The notes below the pieces were generated by a model. It made no database searches. It was given only the letters and a program-made list of their open reading frames with translations, and had not been told where the DNA came from. Positions 1-7,947 of a stretch of DNA of 64,000 bases are shown piece after piece. Position 1 is the stretch's first letter. Each line of letters begins with the position of its first letter. The stretch lies in contig NZ_CP083951.1 in NCBI RefSeq assembly GCF_006440675.2, forward strand, positions 1,488,001-1,552,000, given 5' to 3'. The translations under genes and the position numbers were made by a program. Origin of the DNA: Mesorhizobium sp. B2-8-5 (GTDB lineage Bacteria > Pseudomonadota > Alphaproteobacteria > Rhizobiales > Rhizobiaceae).

Positions 1-252
1 CCGCTGATCCCGTTCGAGCCACGCATCCAGGGCAGCCTTGCCGGCCGCAGCATCCTGATCACGGCCGGCAGGCGCGACCCGATCTGTCCGCCCAGCCTGA
101 CATCGCGGCTCGAGGCTTATTCGCGCGCCGACGGCGCCGATGTCACAGTGGAATGGCACGACGGCGGGCATGAGGTTCGGCCGAATGAAATCGAAGCGGC
201 GCGGCGGCTGTTCGCGCTCGCGCCCGCTGAAGGAGGCAAGAACAATGGCTGA
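1..252 (+). CDS. Alpha/beta hydrolase, C-terminal part (partial)
   Basis: The window opens inside this gene; frame 1 is open from base 1 to a TGA at 250-252. The visible 83 residues look like the end of a phospholipase/carboxylesterase-type alpha/beta hydrolase. A beta-strand reading SILITAGRRDPICPP would carry the catalytic acid, and WHDGGHEV about 30 residues later would carry the catalytic histidine. The nucleophile serine lies outside the window, so the substrate cannot be judged. The last eight bases overlap the start of the next gene (ATG at 245), which suggests translational coupling. Family assignment is inference from this C-terminal motif pair. Confidence 0.7.
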   Translation, partial: PLIPFEPRIQGSLAGRSILITAGRRDPICPPSLTSRLEAYSRADGADVTVEWHDGGHEVRPNEIEAARRLFALAPAEGGKNNG

Positions 253-544
253 CCAACTGCCCGAGATCGAACTGGAGGACCGCGGCTCCAAGGGACGCTA
301 CGTGCTGCGCGGCCCCGGCGGCGCCGAGGCTGAGATGACCTTCACCAAGATCGGCGAGCACCAGCTCATCATCGACCACACCGAGGTGCCGGATGTCTTT
401 CGCGGCCAGGGCGCCGGGCTTCGGCTCGTCACCCGCGCGGTCGAGGACGCACGCGCGGCCGGCAAGAAGATCATCCCGCTCTGCCCCTTCGCCAACGCCC
501 AGTTCCGCCGCCATCCGGAATGGGCGGATGTGCTGAAGCAATGA
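245..544 (+). CDS. Small GNAT-type N-acetyltransferase (YjdJ-like)
   Basis: A 99-residue protein beginning MADQLPEIELED. It has the compact architecture of the GCN5-related YjdJ/Gtf2-type acetyltransferases: an N-terminal beta-sheet (GRYVLRGPGGAEAEMTF), a strand with HTEVPDVFRGQGAGLRLV, in which RGQGAG is the acetyl-CoA pyrophosphate-binding loop, and a terminal IIPLCPFANAQFRRHPEW segment typical of this subfamily. The start is taken at the ATG at 245 with AGGAGGC upstream; a longer frame back to 140 would run through the hydrolase gene. The acceptor substrate is unknown. It overlaps the upstream hydrolase by 8 bp and is probably co-transcribed with it. Confidence 0.88.
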   Translation: MADQLPEIELEDRGSKGRYVLRGPGGAEAEMTFTKIGEHQLIIDHTEVPDVFRGQGAGLRLVTRAVEDARAAGKKIIPLCPFANAQFRRHPEWADVLKQ

Positions 545-556
545 GCTTTCCCTTCT

Positions 557-696
557 GGGAGAAGGTGGATCGGCGCGCGGCGCCGAGACGGATGAGGGAT
601 GCTCCAGCGGGGTGAGACGTCGGCATTCCCTGGAACCCCCCTTCATCCGTCGCCTTCGGCGACCTTCTCCCATAGGGGGCCCACAAGGGGAGAAGG
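557..696. repeat. Intergenic palindromic element
   Basis: This stretch fills most of the 244-bp gap after the acetyltransferase. GGGAGAAGGT near 557 and a GACGGATGAGGG block near 587-598 are matched in inverted order by CCTTCATCCGTC near 640-651 and ACCTTCTCCC near 662-671. A second, nested stem (CTTCTCCC against GGGGAGAAG) follows at about 664-696. Similar CTTCTCCC...GGGAGAAG stems occur at 16781-16813 and, in a C/G-richer form, at 3514-3674, so this is a dispersed family. No coding potential is evident. Confidence 0.6.
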
Positions 697-788
697 AGAA
701 GCCCTTGGCATTTGCACGGCCCGATCATCTTGCCTAAGTTGACGGTTCGCCCGGACGAAACCTGTCGTCCCGCCTGTCCCCGATTTGA

Positions 789-1859
789 ATGGCTTCCCTG
801 ATGACCGATACCGACCTGATCCCCGTTTTCGACGGACATAACGACACGCTGCTTCGGCTCTACCAGTCGAAGGAAGCCGACGTCGAAAAGCTGTTCATCG
901 AGGGGACGCCGGGCGGCCATATCGACCTGCCGCGCGCCAGGAAGGGCGGCTTTGCCGGCGGCATGTTCGCTATCTTTCCGCCGCCGGTCGAGAAGTCGAA
1001 GCGCAGCGCCGTGCCGCCGGCGCCGAGCGACAATGAACCGCTGCCGCCGGAGCTGCCGCAGGCCGAGGCGATCACCTCGACCATCGGCATGGCCTCGATC
1101 CTGTTTCGGCTGGAGCGTGCCGGCGCGTTGACCGTCTGCCGCAGCGCCGGCGATGTGCGTGACGCGATGGCGAAGGGCTCGATCGCGGCGGTGTTCCACA
1201 TCGAAGGCGTCGAGGCGATCGATCCCGGGCTTGCCATGCTCGACGTGCTGCACGCCGCAGGCCTGCGCTCGCTGGGCATCGTCTGGAGCCGCCCCAACGC
1301 CTTCGGCAATGGCGTGCCGTTCCGCTTTCCGTCGTCGCCCGACACCGGACCGGGCCTCACCGACGCCGGCAAGGCGCTGGTCAAGGCCTGCAATCAGCTC
1401 AGGATCATGATCGACCTCTCGCATCTCAACGAGAAGGGTTTTCGCGATGTCGCGGCGCTGAGCGACGCGCCGCTGGTCGCCACCCATTCCAACGTGCATG
1501 CGATCTGCGGCCACTCGCGCAACCTGACCGACTGGCAGCTCGGCGCGATCCGCGAGTCGGGCGGCATGGTCGGCCTCAACTTCGCCACCGGCTTCCTGCG
1601 CGAGGACGGCCGCATGAATGCCGACACCAGTATTGATGTCATGGTGCGCCACATCGACTCGCTTTTACAGGCGCTGGGCGAGGACGGCGTCGGGCTAGGC
1701 TCGGATTTCGACGGCGCCATGATCCCAGCCCCCATCGGCGACGTCGCCGGCCTGCCGAAGCTCATCGACGCGCTCGCCGCGCGCGGTTTCGGGCGCGCGC
1801 TGATCGAGAAGATCGCCTATCGCAACTGGTTGAGCGTGTTGGAAAGGACGATCGGATAG
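789..1859 (+). CDS. Dipeptidase, peptidase family M19 (membrane/renal dipeptidase family)
   Basis: A 356-residue protein of the dinuclear-zinc M19 dipeptidase family, which hydrolyses dipeptides including some with D-residues or dehydro-residues. FDGHNDTLLRLY (H17, D19) is the first metal-binding strand, FHIEGVEAID carries the bridging glutamate, and ATHSNVHAICGHSRNLTD gives the later metal-binding histidines. SDFDGAMIPAPI is the typical C-terminal active-site aspartate loop. Length is normal for bacterial members. ATG at 801 is an alternative start. No signal peptide is visible, so it is probably cytoplasmic. It sits beside the amine locus, but no TTGAA-N6-TTCAA site precedes it, so membership of that regulon is not shown. 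Confidence 0.92.
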   Translation: MASLMTDTDLIPVFDGHNDTLLRLYQSKEADVEKLFIEGTPGGHIDLPRARKGGFAGGMFAIFPPPVEKSKRSAVPPAPSDNEPLPPELPQAEAITSTIGMASILFRLERAGALTVCRSAGDVRDAMAKGSIAAVFHIEGVEAIDPGLAMLDVLHAAGLRSLGIVWSRPNAFGNGVPFRFPSSPDTGPGLTDAGKALVKACNQLRIMIDLSHLNEKGFRDVAALSDAPLVATHSNVHAICGHSRNLTDWQLGAIRESGGMVGLNFATGFLREDGRMNADTSIDVMVRHIDSLLQALGEDGVGLGSDFDGAMIPAPIGDVAGLPKLIDALAARGFGRALIEKIAYRNWLSVLERTIG

Positions 1860-1920
1860 GCCACCCCGTGTGAAGGCACAATCCGGGACGCTGGGATTGG
1901 AGCCAGAACGCTCCCCACTT

Positions 1921-1980
1921 CGTCATTCCAGGGTCTGCGCCGCGTCGCTTCGCTCGTTGCTCCGCCCTAGAATGACGAGG
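1921..1980. repeat. Half-copy of dispersed inverted repeat (GTCATCC family)
   Basis: The stretch begins CGTCATTCCAGGGTCTGC and ends GCTCCGCCCTAGAATGACGAGG, so its two ends form an imperfect inverted repeat. It closely matches the right arm of the large palindrome at 61151-61337, which ends GCTCCGCCCAGGGATGACGAGG. It lies between the convergent dipeptidase gene and the small gene at 1992-2243. It may act as a bidirectional terminator, though no T-run follows. Confidence 0.6.
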
Positions 1981-1991
1981 TGAAGGGCTGC

Positions 1992-2243
1992 TTAACCACC
2001 CATGCGCTTCAGCCAGTCCTTGCCGACCCCGCGGTCGCGGATGATCGGCAAGGGATTTTCCGCGTCGAGCCGGGCGCAGATGCGGTAGACCTCCAGCGTC
2101 TCGGCGTTCATCTCGCCGCGCTTGAAGAAGAACATCGCCGCCGCGTAGCGGGTGCGGCCGGACCACATCTCGCCGAGCGGCGTGTTGACCAACTGCCACT
2201 GCTCGGTGGCTTCCGCTTCCAGGTCCTCCGCTTCGCTTGCCAT
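1992..2243 (-). CDS. Small conserved-looking protein of unknown function, partner of aminomethyltransferase
   Basis: An 83-residue protein (MASEAEDLEAEATEQW...) starting 2 bp after the stop of the aminomethyltransferase-like gene, so almost certainly translated from the same mRNA. It has an acidic N-terminus, a YAAAMFFFKRGEMNAETLEVYRIC segment predicted to be helical, and a basic C-terminal GKDWLKRMGG. There is no signal peptide, membrane segment or recognised motif. I do not recognise the family. The position suggests an accessory subunit or chaperone of the folate-type demethylase or of the FAD oxidoreductases, but that is inference from operon order alone. Confidence 0.72.
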   Translation of the reverse strand: MASEAEDLEAEATEQWQLVNTPLGEMWSGRTRYAAAMFFFKRGEMNAETLEVYRICARLDAENPLPIIRDRGVGKDWLKRMGG

Positions 2244-2245
2244 GG

Positions 2246-3499
2246 TCAAAAGTCCGCGGGCGGATCGGCTGTGCGGCGGTCGAGCTTGATGAAGGGCCGC
2301 TGCACCACCTTCGCCTTCTTCATCAGCTTCTGGTACTGCAGCTCGCGCATGGCGTAAATCTCGACCCAGAGGTCGTCGACGATGGTATCGCCATAAGGCC
2401 GCTGCAGCGAGGCAAGCGCGATGTTGCGCTTGGCCATGGGCGACCACATCGCCGCGCTGACCAATCCGACCTCCTGGCCTTTCTTGTAGTAGACGATGGC
2501 ATGCTCGGCGGGAATGTTGCCTTCGATCTCCAGCCCGACCAGCACGTGGCGAAGCCTCTTCTTGGCGCGGGCTTCCAGGATGGCGCGGCGACCGTTGAAG
2601 TGGCCCTTGTCCGGATCGATCATGAAGCCGAGGCCGATCTCGTCCGGCATGCGCAGGCGGTCCGTGCGGATGGCGTGCTCGGCAGCTGTGAAGTCACTGT
2701 TGGCGACGATCAGCCCGGCTTCGAGGCGAGCGCGGTTCAGCGCGGTATAGCCGATGGCGCGGATCCCGCGCAGTTCGCCCGCCGCCATCAGCCGGTCCCA
2801 CAGGCTCAGCGCCTTGTCCGCCGGCACGAACATCTCGTAGCCGAGATCGCCGGTGAAGCCGGTGCGCGAGATGGTGACTTTGCCAGTTCCTTGGGGAGCG
2901 CCATCATGCGCGAATTCGGCGAGGTCGAAGAGCTTCAGCCGATCGACGCCGGCAAAGCCCGCGTCACGCAGGACGGCGAACGAGGTCGGGCCCTGCAGCG
3001 CCAAGCCGGCAACCGCCTCGGTCTCTTCCTCGACGCTGACGTCATAGCCGATCGCGCTGTCCAGCAGCCAGGGCAAGTGCCGCTCCTGCGAGCACAGCCG
3101 GAAGCGTGTCGGCGAGAACCGGAACAAAGTGCCGTCGTCGAGCACGAAACCTTCGTCGTCGCACCAGGCGGTGTAGTGGACGCGGCCGGGCTTCAGCCTT
3201 GTCACGTCGCGCAAGGTGACGCGGTCGAGATAGGCTTCGGCGTCCGGACCTTCGACCCGGTATTTGGTCATCGGCGAGATGTCGAAGAGTGCTGCCTGAC
3301 TGCGGATGGCGAAATATTCGAGCTCCTCATCCCACAGCGAATGCGGCGCGCGGTAGCCGGCCCAACTGTACCAATCCTGCTTCAGCCCCAGCGCGTCAAT
3401 GCGTGGCTGGAAGGGCGTGCCGAGCCGCAGCGTGCGGAAGTGGGATTGCGCGGCTGCACGGGCTTCGGCTGACGGCTTGATGGTTGGATGATGGTTCAT
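2246..3499 (-). CDS. GcvT-like aminomethyltransferase (folate-dependent demethylase family)
   Basis: A 417-residue protein of the GcvT/aminomethyltransferase fold. Glycine-cleavage T protein and its relatives (dimethylglycine oxidase C-domain, DMSP demethylase, LigM) move one-carbon groups to tetrahydrofolate. Features are an N-terminal region with YRAPHSLWDEELEYFAIR, the family core AALFDISPMTKYRVEGPDAE, VHYTAWCDDEGFVLDDG, and a C-terminal GCV_T_C barrel (FMIDPDKGHFNGRRAILEAR, GYTALNRARLEAGL). The ATG at 3499 is chosen because an upstream extension would read through the inverted repeat at 3514-3674. No adjacent GcvH or GcvP is present, so it is not the glycine-cleavage T protein. The neighbouring FAD oxidoreductases suggest N-demethylation of an amine. 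Confidence 0.85.
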   Translation of the reverse strand: MNHHPTIKPSAEARAAAQSHFRTLRLGTPFQPRIDALGLKQDWYSWAGYRAPHSLWDEELEYFAIRSQAALFDISPMTKYRVEGPDAEAYLDRVTLRDVTRLKPGRVHYTAWCDDEGFVLDDGTLFRFSPTRFRLCSQERHLPWLLDSAIGYDVSVEEETEAVAGLALQGPTSFAVLRDAGFAGVDRLKLFDLAEFAHDGAPQGTGKVTISRTGFTGDLGYEMFVPADKALSLWDRLMAAGELRGIRAIGYTALNRARLEAGLIVANSDFTAAEHAIRTDRLRMPDEIGLGFMIDPDKGHFNGRRAILEARAKKRLRHVLVGLEIEGNIPAEHAIVYYKKGQEVGLVSAAMWSPMAKRNIALASLQRPYGDTIVDDLWVEIYAMRELQYQKLMKKAKVVQRPFIKLDRRTADPPADF

Positions 3500-3513
3500 G
3501 ACGGCGTTCCTTC

Positions 3514-3674
3514 GCGCCCCCCTCTGTCCTGCCGGACATCTCCCCCACAAGGGGGGAGATTGGCCGTCGCCCCGGCTTTCCCCAATCGCCAACGTTGCAG
3601 GAGGTGAGCCGGACGCGCGGACAGCTGATCTCCCCCCAAGTGGGGGAGATGGGCGGCAGGCCAGAGGGGGGCGC
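3514..3674. repeat. MITE-like inverted repeat element
   Basis: Two arms of about 48 bp, 3514-3561 and 3627-3674, are near-perfect inverted copies. Each contains GCGCCCCCCTCTG, CCTGCCG and CATCTCCCCCAC followed by GGGGGGAGAT on its own strand. Each arm also has a short internal hairpin. The element occupies nearly the whole gap between the FAD oxidoreductase stop (3711) and the aminomethyltransferase start (3499), inside an otherwise tightly packed operon. No open reading frame for a transposase is present. Confidence 0.75.
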
Positions 3675-3710
3675 CGTAGAGCGCGGCTTCGACGATTTGC
3701 AAAAACATAC

Positions 3711-5285
3711 CTAGGCCCTCATCGCGATGATGCGGCGCGCGGCGTTGAGGCCGGGCGCGCCGGAGATGCCGCCGCCCGGATGCGAACCGGCGCCGGCAAG
3801 GAACAGCCCTTCGAGCGGCGTGTCGTAGCCCGACCAGCCGGAGACGGGCCGCGACATCAGCATCTGGTCGGCTTGCAACTCGCCATGGTGCCAATGGCCG
3901 CCGGGCATGCGGTAGCGCGCCTCGATGTCGGCGGGCGTCAACAGCTCGGCGTGGCGCACCGTCGCGCCGATGCCGGGCGCATAGGTTTCGAGCTGCGCCA
4001 TGATCGCCTTGAGGAATTGCGGCTTGCCGGCGGTCCAGCCCTCTTTCAGCGCGTAGGGCGCGTATTGCACCACCGCCGAGAGCACGCAGGCGCCGGACGG
4101 CGCGAGCGATGGATCGGCTAAGCTGGGCAGCGTGATCTCCATCACCGGCTCGGGCGAGAATTCGCCATATTTCGACGGGTTGAAGGCGCGCTCGACATGG
4201 TCGGGCGAAGGCGCGATGACGAGGCGGCCCTTGTGGCCGGCGATGTCGACGCCAGTGAATTGCGGCGGCCGATCGAGCGCCAGATGCAGCTTTGCCGCGT
4301 CGCCCTTCATGCGGATGTTCTTCACCTTGCGCACGAAGCCGGTGTCGACCTCGCGCGGGCCGACGAGATCAAGGATCGTCGTTGCGGGATTGATGGCGGA
4401 AACGACGGTCTTGGCGCGCAAGGTTTCGCCGCTCTGCGTGACGACACCGACGGCGCGGCCCTTCTCGACGATGACCTTGGCGACCGGCGAAGCCGGGCGG
4501 ATCGAAACGCCCGCGCTTTCCGCCGCCGCGCGGATGGGGGCGATGACGGCGCCCATGCCGCCTTTCGGCTGCATCTGCGCACCGGCGAGGCCACCGATCT
4601 CGCCGGCGAGCCTATAGTAGAGGCCGAGCAGCGAGGTCGGCGAGCGCGGGCCGAGATGCGAGCCGAGCGTCGCGTCGAAGGCGAGCAAGCCCTTCAGCCG
4701 GTCGTCCGAAAGCTGCTCGTCAAGCAGGTCGTAGACATTCATCAAAAGCACGCGCAGGAAGTCGCGCATATCTTCCTTGCCGAGCCGCTTCAGCGCCAAC
4801 GCGGTCTGGCCGAGCCCGGTCATTTCCGCCAGCGACATGCCGGCAAGGTCCGGCGGCTGGCGCGACAGGAAAGGCTTCAGCACGCCGGCGTAGCGCAGCA
4901 ATTGCGAGCGCAGGTCTTTCCAGGCGGACTGCTCCGAAGGGCTGGCGCCGGTCAACACCTCGCCATAGGCGCCATGCAGCACCAGCGGACCGTCTCTCGA
5001 CAGCGCCACCGATGGCACGAAATCGCCGCGCTCGACTTTCAGCCCGTGCCGCTCCAGATCCAGCGTCTTCACCACATCGGGATGCAGGCGATTGAGCAGA
5101 TGGGCGACGGCGGAAACGCGGAAGCCCGGCGCGAATTCCTCGGTGCGCGCGGCGCCGCCGACATCGTTGCCGGCTTCGAAGACCAGCACCTTGCGTCCCG
5201 ACTTCGCCAGCGTGGCGGCGGCGACAAGGCCGTTATGGCCGCCGCCGATGACGATGGCGTCCCAGTTCAAATCAGATGACGTCAT
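3711..5285 (-). CDS. NAD(P)/FAD-dependent oxidoreductase, CrtI/phytoene desaturase-like (second of pair)
   Basis: A 524-residue flavoprotein of the phytoene-desaturase/amine-oxidase superfamily. The N-terminal Rossmann motif WDAIVIGGGHNGLVAAATLA is followed by the FAD-ribose-binding acidic residue (FEAGNDVGGAARTEEF). A conserved C-terminal FAD motif, DTPLEGLFLAGAGSHPGGGISG, ends the protein. This clade is found in proteobacteria with no carotenoid pathway, and no carotenoid genes are here, so an amine or other small-molecule substrate is likelier. Its start overlaps the end of the upstream paralogue by 14 bp. The two proteins share N- and C-terminal motifs and could act as a hetero-oligomer; that is inference. 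Confidence 0.88.
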   Translation of the reverse strand: MTSSDLNWDAIVIGGGHNGLVAAATLAKSGRKVLVFEAGNDVGGAARTEEFAPGFRVSAVAHLLNRLHPDVVKTLDLERHGLKVERGDFVPSVALSRDGPLVLHGAYGEVLTGASPSEQSAWKDLRSQLLRYAGVLKPFLSRQPPDLAGMSLAEMTGLGQTALALKRLGKEDMRDFLRVLLMNVYDLLDEQLSDDRLKGLLAFDATLGSHLGPRSPTSLLGLYYRLAGEIGGLAGAQMQPKGGMGAVIAPIRAAAESAGVSIRPASPVAKVIVEKGRAVGVVTQSGETLRAKTVVSAINPATTILDLVGPREVDTGFVRKVKNIRMKGDAAKLHLALDRPPQFTGVDIAGHKGRLVIAPSPDHVERAFNPSKYGEFSPEPVMEITLPSLADPSLAPSGACVLSAVVQYAPYALKEGWTAGKPQFLKAIMAQLETYAPGIGATVRHAELLTPADIEARYRMPGGHWHHGELQADQMLMSRPVSGWSGYDTPLEGLFLAGAGSHPGGGISGAPGLNAARRIIAMRA

Positions 5286-6891
5286 GGGCCGGGCTCATAT
5301 GCAGGGTTGGCTTGGCGAGATCGCGCAGGATCTCGGCGGCGGCGTTGCGTCCGGGCGCTCCCATGACGCCGCCGCCGGGATGAGTGGAGGAGCCGCACAT
5401 ATAGAGCCCGCCGACCGGCGAGCGGTATTGCGCGTAGCCCGGCACCGGGCGATTGAACAGCAACTGGTCGAAGGTGAGTTCGCCCTGAAAAATGTTGCCT
5501 TCGGTGAGGCCGACCTCGGCCTCGATCTCGCGCGGCGTGCGCACTTCCATGTGGACGATGCGGTCGCGGAAGCCGGGCGAATATTCGGCGATCTGCGCAA
5601 TCACGCTCTCGGCGAAACCGTCGCGGTCGGCGTCGGTCCAGTCGCGGCCGTCTATCTTGGGTGGCGCGTATTGCACGAAGCAACTCATGAAGTGCTTGCC
5701 GGGCGGCGCCATGGTCGGGTCGAGCGTGGTTGGGATCATCATGTCGAGGAAGGGATCGGCCGACCAGCGCCCGGCCTTCCAGTCGTCATAGGCGCGTTCC
5801 ATGCGCTCGATGGAATCGGTGAAATGCATGTCGGCGCGATAGACCGGCGAGTCCTTCGGCAGAGCCGGGAATTCGGGCAGCGAATCCAGCGCGATGTTGA
5901 CCTTGCCGGAGGAGCCGCGGATTTTGAAATTCTTGACGCGGCGCAGGAAGATGTCGGGCAGTTCCTTTTCCTCGACCAGCTTCAGGAAGGTGCGCTTGAC
6001 GTCGGCATTGGAGATGACGAGCTTACCAAAAATCTCCTCGCCGCCGGCGAGCACCACGCCCTTCGCCTTGCCGTTCCTGATCAACACGTGGTCGACCTCG
6101 GCGCCGGTGCGGATGGTGCCGCCGCTGGCCTTGAAGGAGGCGGCCAGCGCCTTGGTGACGGCGCCCATGCCGCCGCGCGCATAGCCCCAGGCGCCGACCG
6201 AGCCGTCGACCTCGCCCATATAGTGGTGGAGCAACACATAGGCCGTGCCGGGCGACATCGGGCCGAGCGCCGTGCCGATGATGCCGGAAAGCGCGAAGTT
6301 CGCCTTGATGACGTCGGTCTCGAAATACTCGTCGAGGAAGTCCGAGATCGACATCGTCCAGAAGCGCAGGGTCAGCGCCATTTCCTCGGCCGAGAGACCG
6401 GCGAATTTCTTCCCCAGATAGAGCAGTTCGCCGAGATCGCGCGGCCTGAAGCTGGTCGGGTCGGGCGCGGTGCGCATCAAGAGCGGCTGGATGAAGCGGC
6501 ACTGCCTTGTGACGTCGCGCGAATAGCGGTCATAGGCCTCGGCATCGCGCTTCGAGAAACGGGCGAACTCGCGGCGATGCGCGTCGTGGTCGCGGTAATT
6601 GGCGAGATAGTCGCCGTCGCGCGTGAACACCGCGCCGCCTTCATAGGAGATTACCTGCAGGCCGAAGCGCGGCAGCTCGAGATCGCGCATGATCTCGGGC
6701 CTGAACAGCGAGCAGACATAGGAGCAGTTCGAATAGAGGAAGCCCGGCGTCAGCTCGCGGCTGGTGGCCGCGCCACCGACCCAGTCTTTCTTCTCGACCA
6801 CCAGCACATCCAGGCCGGCGCGCTGCAGATAGCAGGCGTTGACCAGCCCGTTGTGGCCGCCGCCGATGACGATCGCGTCCCATGCCTTCAT
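5272..6891 (-). CDS. NAD(P)/FAD-dependent oxidoreductase, CrtI/phytoene desaturase-like (first of pair)
   Basis: A 539-residue flavoprotein, first gene of the leftward operon that continues with its paralogue, the aminomethyltransferase and the 83-residue protein. It opens MKAWDAIVIGGGHNGLVNAC (dinucleotide-binding loop) with VVEKKDWVGGAAT as the FAD-ribose site. It closes with SPVGGLYMCGSSTHPGGGVM, the C-terminal FAD motif. The start at 6891 places the Rossmann strand at the N-terminus; frames extending further upstream have no such support. The promoter region (6892-7146) is shared with the divergent methyltransferase and holds the palindrome at 7044-7059. Substrate unknown; oxidation of a C-N or C-C bond is the class expectation. 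Confidence 0.88.
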   Translation of the reverse strand: MKAWDAIVIGGGHNGLVNACYLQRAGLDVLVVEKKDWVGGAATSRELTPGFLYSNCSYVCSLFRPEIMRDLELPRFGLQVISYEGGAVFTRDGDYLANYRDHDAHRREFARFSKRDAEAYDRYSRDVTRQCRFIQPLLMRTAPDPTSFRPRDLGELLYLGKKFAGLSAEEMALTLRFWTMSISDFLDEYFETDVIKANFALSGIIGTALGPMSPGTAYVLLHHYMGEVDGSVGAWGYARGGMGAVTKALAASFKASGGTIRTGAEVDHVLIRNGKAKGVVLAGGEEIFGKLVISNADVKRTFLKLVEEKELPDIFLRRVKNFKIRGSSGKVNIALDSLPEFPALPKDSPVYRADMHFTDSIERMERAYDDWKAGRWSADPFLDMMIPTTLDPTMAPPGKHFMSCFVQYAPPKIDGRDWTDADRDGFAESVIAQIAEYSPGFRDRIVHMEVRTPREIEAEVGLTEGNIFQGELTFDQLLFNRPVPGYAQYRSPVGGLYMCGSSTHPGGGVMGAPGRNAAAEILRDLAKPTLHMSPAHDVI

Positions 6892-7043
6892 GCGCGCCGA
6901 GCCTCCATCCGGTTTCCCTATCTTCTTGTTTTTGCGCAATTCCGGACGGAAAACCGCTTCACACTTTTCCTGGAATCGCTCGGTGCGTTTTGTTCCCCGA
7001 TTGCCCGAATTTGGCACGGATCACAGTTTTTTGTCCAGTCATA

Positions 7044-7059
7044 TTGAATGAATGTTCAA
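7044..7059. promoter_or_regulatory. Operator candidate 1, TTGAA-N6-TTCAA palindrome
   Basis: TTGAATGAATGTTCAA sits between the divergent FAD oxidoreductase operon (start 6891) and the methyltransferase-TetR operon (start 7147). It is AT-rich against a GC-rich background. The same 5-bp arms and 6-bp spacer recur at 15250 and 18041. A BetI-like TetR gene is the second gene of the rightward operon, which would make this site both autoregulatory and the control point for the leftward operon. Assignment to that protein is inference. Confidence 0.75.
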
Positions 7060-7146
7060 CAAATGGTGTTGCGTTTTCCCGTTGATGCGCTAGGCTTTGC
7101 CTGCGTTCTGGACTGATCCACATCGGCATTTGGGGTTGAAGATCCG

Positions 7147-7941
7147 ATGATCGAAACGGCTGACGCCGAGCCGGAATATGACGACACCGCCATTCGCTTC
7201 CTCGAAGCGCTGTGGGGCGAGGGCTACCTGTCGCCCGGCGGTCCCGAAGAGGTCGACCGCGTGGTCGAAGGCTTGTCGCTCCAGGGCAAGACGATCCTCG
7301 ATGTCGGTTGCGGCGCCGGCGGCATCACGCTGCATCTGGCGGCAACGCACGGCGCGGCTCGGGCCACCGGCTTCGACGTCGAAAAGCCGGTGATCGAGAC
7401 GGCAAGGCGAGGGGCGGCCCGGCAAGGTCTCGAAGACCGTGTCGGCTTCGTCCAAGCGCCGCCGGGGCCGCTGCCTTTCGCGGACGCTTCCTTCGACGTC
7501 GTCTTCTCCAAGGACGCGCTGCTGCATGTGCCGGACAAGGACGCGCTATTCGCCGAAATTTTTCGCGTGCTGAAGCTCGGCGGGGTGTTTGCCGCGTCGA
7601 ACTGGATGATCGGGCATGACGGCGAGCCGTCGCCTCAGATGAAGGCTTATGTCGCGGCCGAGGGGCTCTCCTTCGCCATGGCCTCGCCGGCACGCTATGC
7701 CGAAGCGATGCGGCGCGCCGGCTTTACCGACATCGCCGTCCGCGACCGCAATCCATGGTACCGCGAGGTCGCGCGGGAAGAACTGGCGCGCCTCAAGGGA
7801 CCCCTCTACGCGCAGGCCGCCGCGGCGGTTGGCGCGGCCTATGTCGACAAGAACATCAAGACCTGGGAGGCGATGCAGAAGGTGCTTGACAGTGGCGAGC
7901 ACCGCCCCACTCATCTGCGCGGTTGGAAGCCGGTCGGATAG
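7147..7941 (+). CDS. Class I SAM-dependent methyltransferase
   Basis: A 264-residue methyltransferase. Motif [17 protein letters not shown], lies at about residues 50-65. The acidic SAM-ribose residue is in [10 protein letters not shown], motif II/post-II in [19 protein letters not shown], and motif III in [26 protein letters not shown] resembles the SRD-x-ILHIxDK block of phosphoethanolamine/dimethylglycine-type N-methyltransferases, which fits a locus for methylated amines, but the acceptor is not proven. It begins 88 bp right of the operator at 7044-7059 and is followed by the TetR gene after 6 bp, so the two are probably co-transcribed. Confidence 0.88.
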   Translation: MIETADAEPEYDDTAIRFLEALWGEGYLSPGGPEEVDRVVEGLSLQGKTILDVGCGAGGITLHLAATHGAARATGFDVEKPVIETARRGAARQGLEDRVGFVQAPPGPLPFADASFDVVFSKDALLHVPDKDALFAEIFRVLKLGGVFAASNWMIGHDGEPSPQMKAYVAAEGLSFAMASPARYAEAMRRAGFTDIAVRDRNPWYREVAREELARLKGPLYAQAAAAVGAAYVDKNIKTWEAMQKVLDSGEHRPTHLRGWKPVG

Positions 7942-7947
7942 CCGGCA

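Noticed and set aside
2246..3499. Glycine cleavage system T protein (gcvT)
   Set aside because: No gcvH or gcvP nearby and the N-terminal region differs; context with FAD oxidoreductases points to another GcvT-fold demethylase.
3500..3592. N-terminal extension of the aminomethyltransferase
   Set aside because: The extra residues are encoded by the inverted repeat at 3514-3674, and ATG 3499 gives the expected family start.
3711..6891. Carotenoid biosynthesis genes (phytoene desaturases)
   Set aside because: The fold is CrtI-like but no crtB, crtE or crtY gene is present and the locus is otherwise for amine uptake and catabolism.
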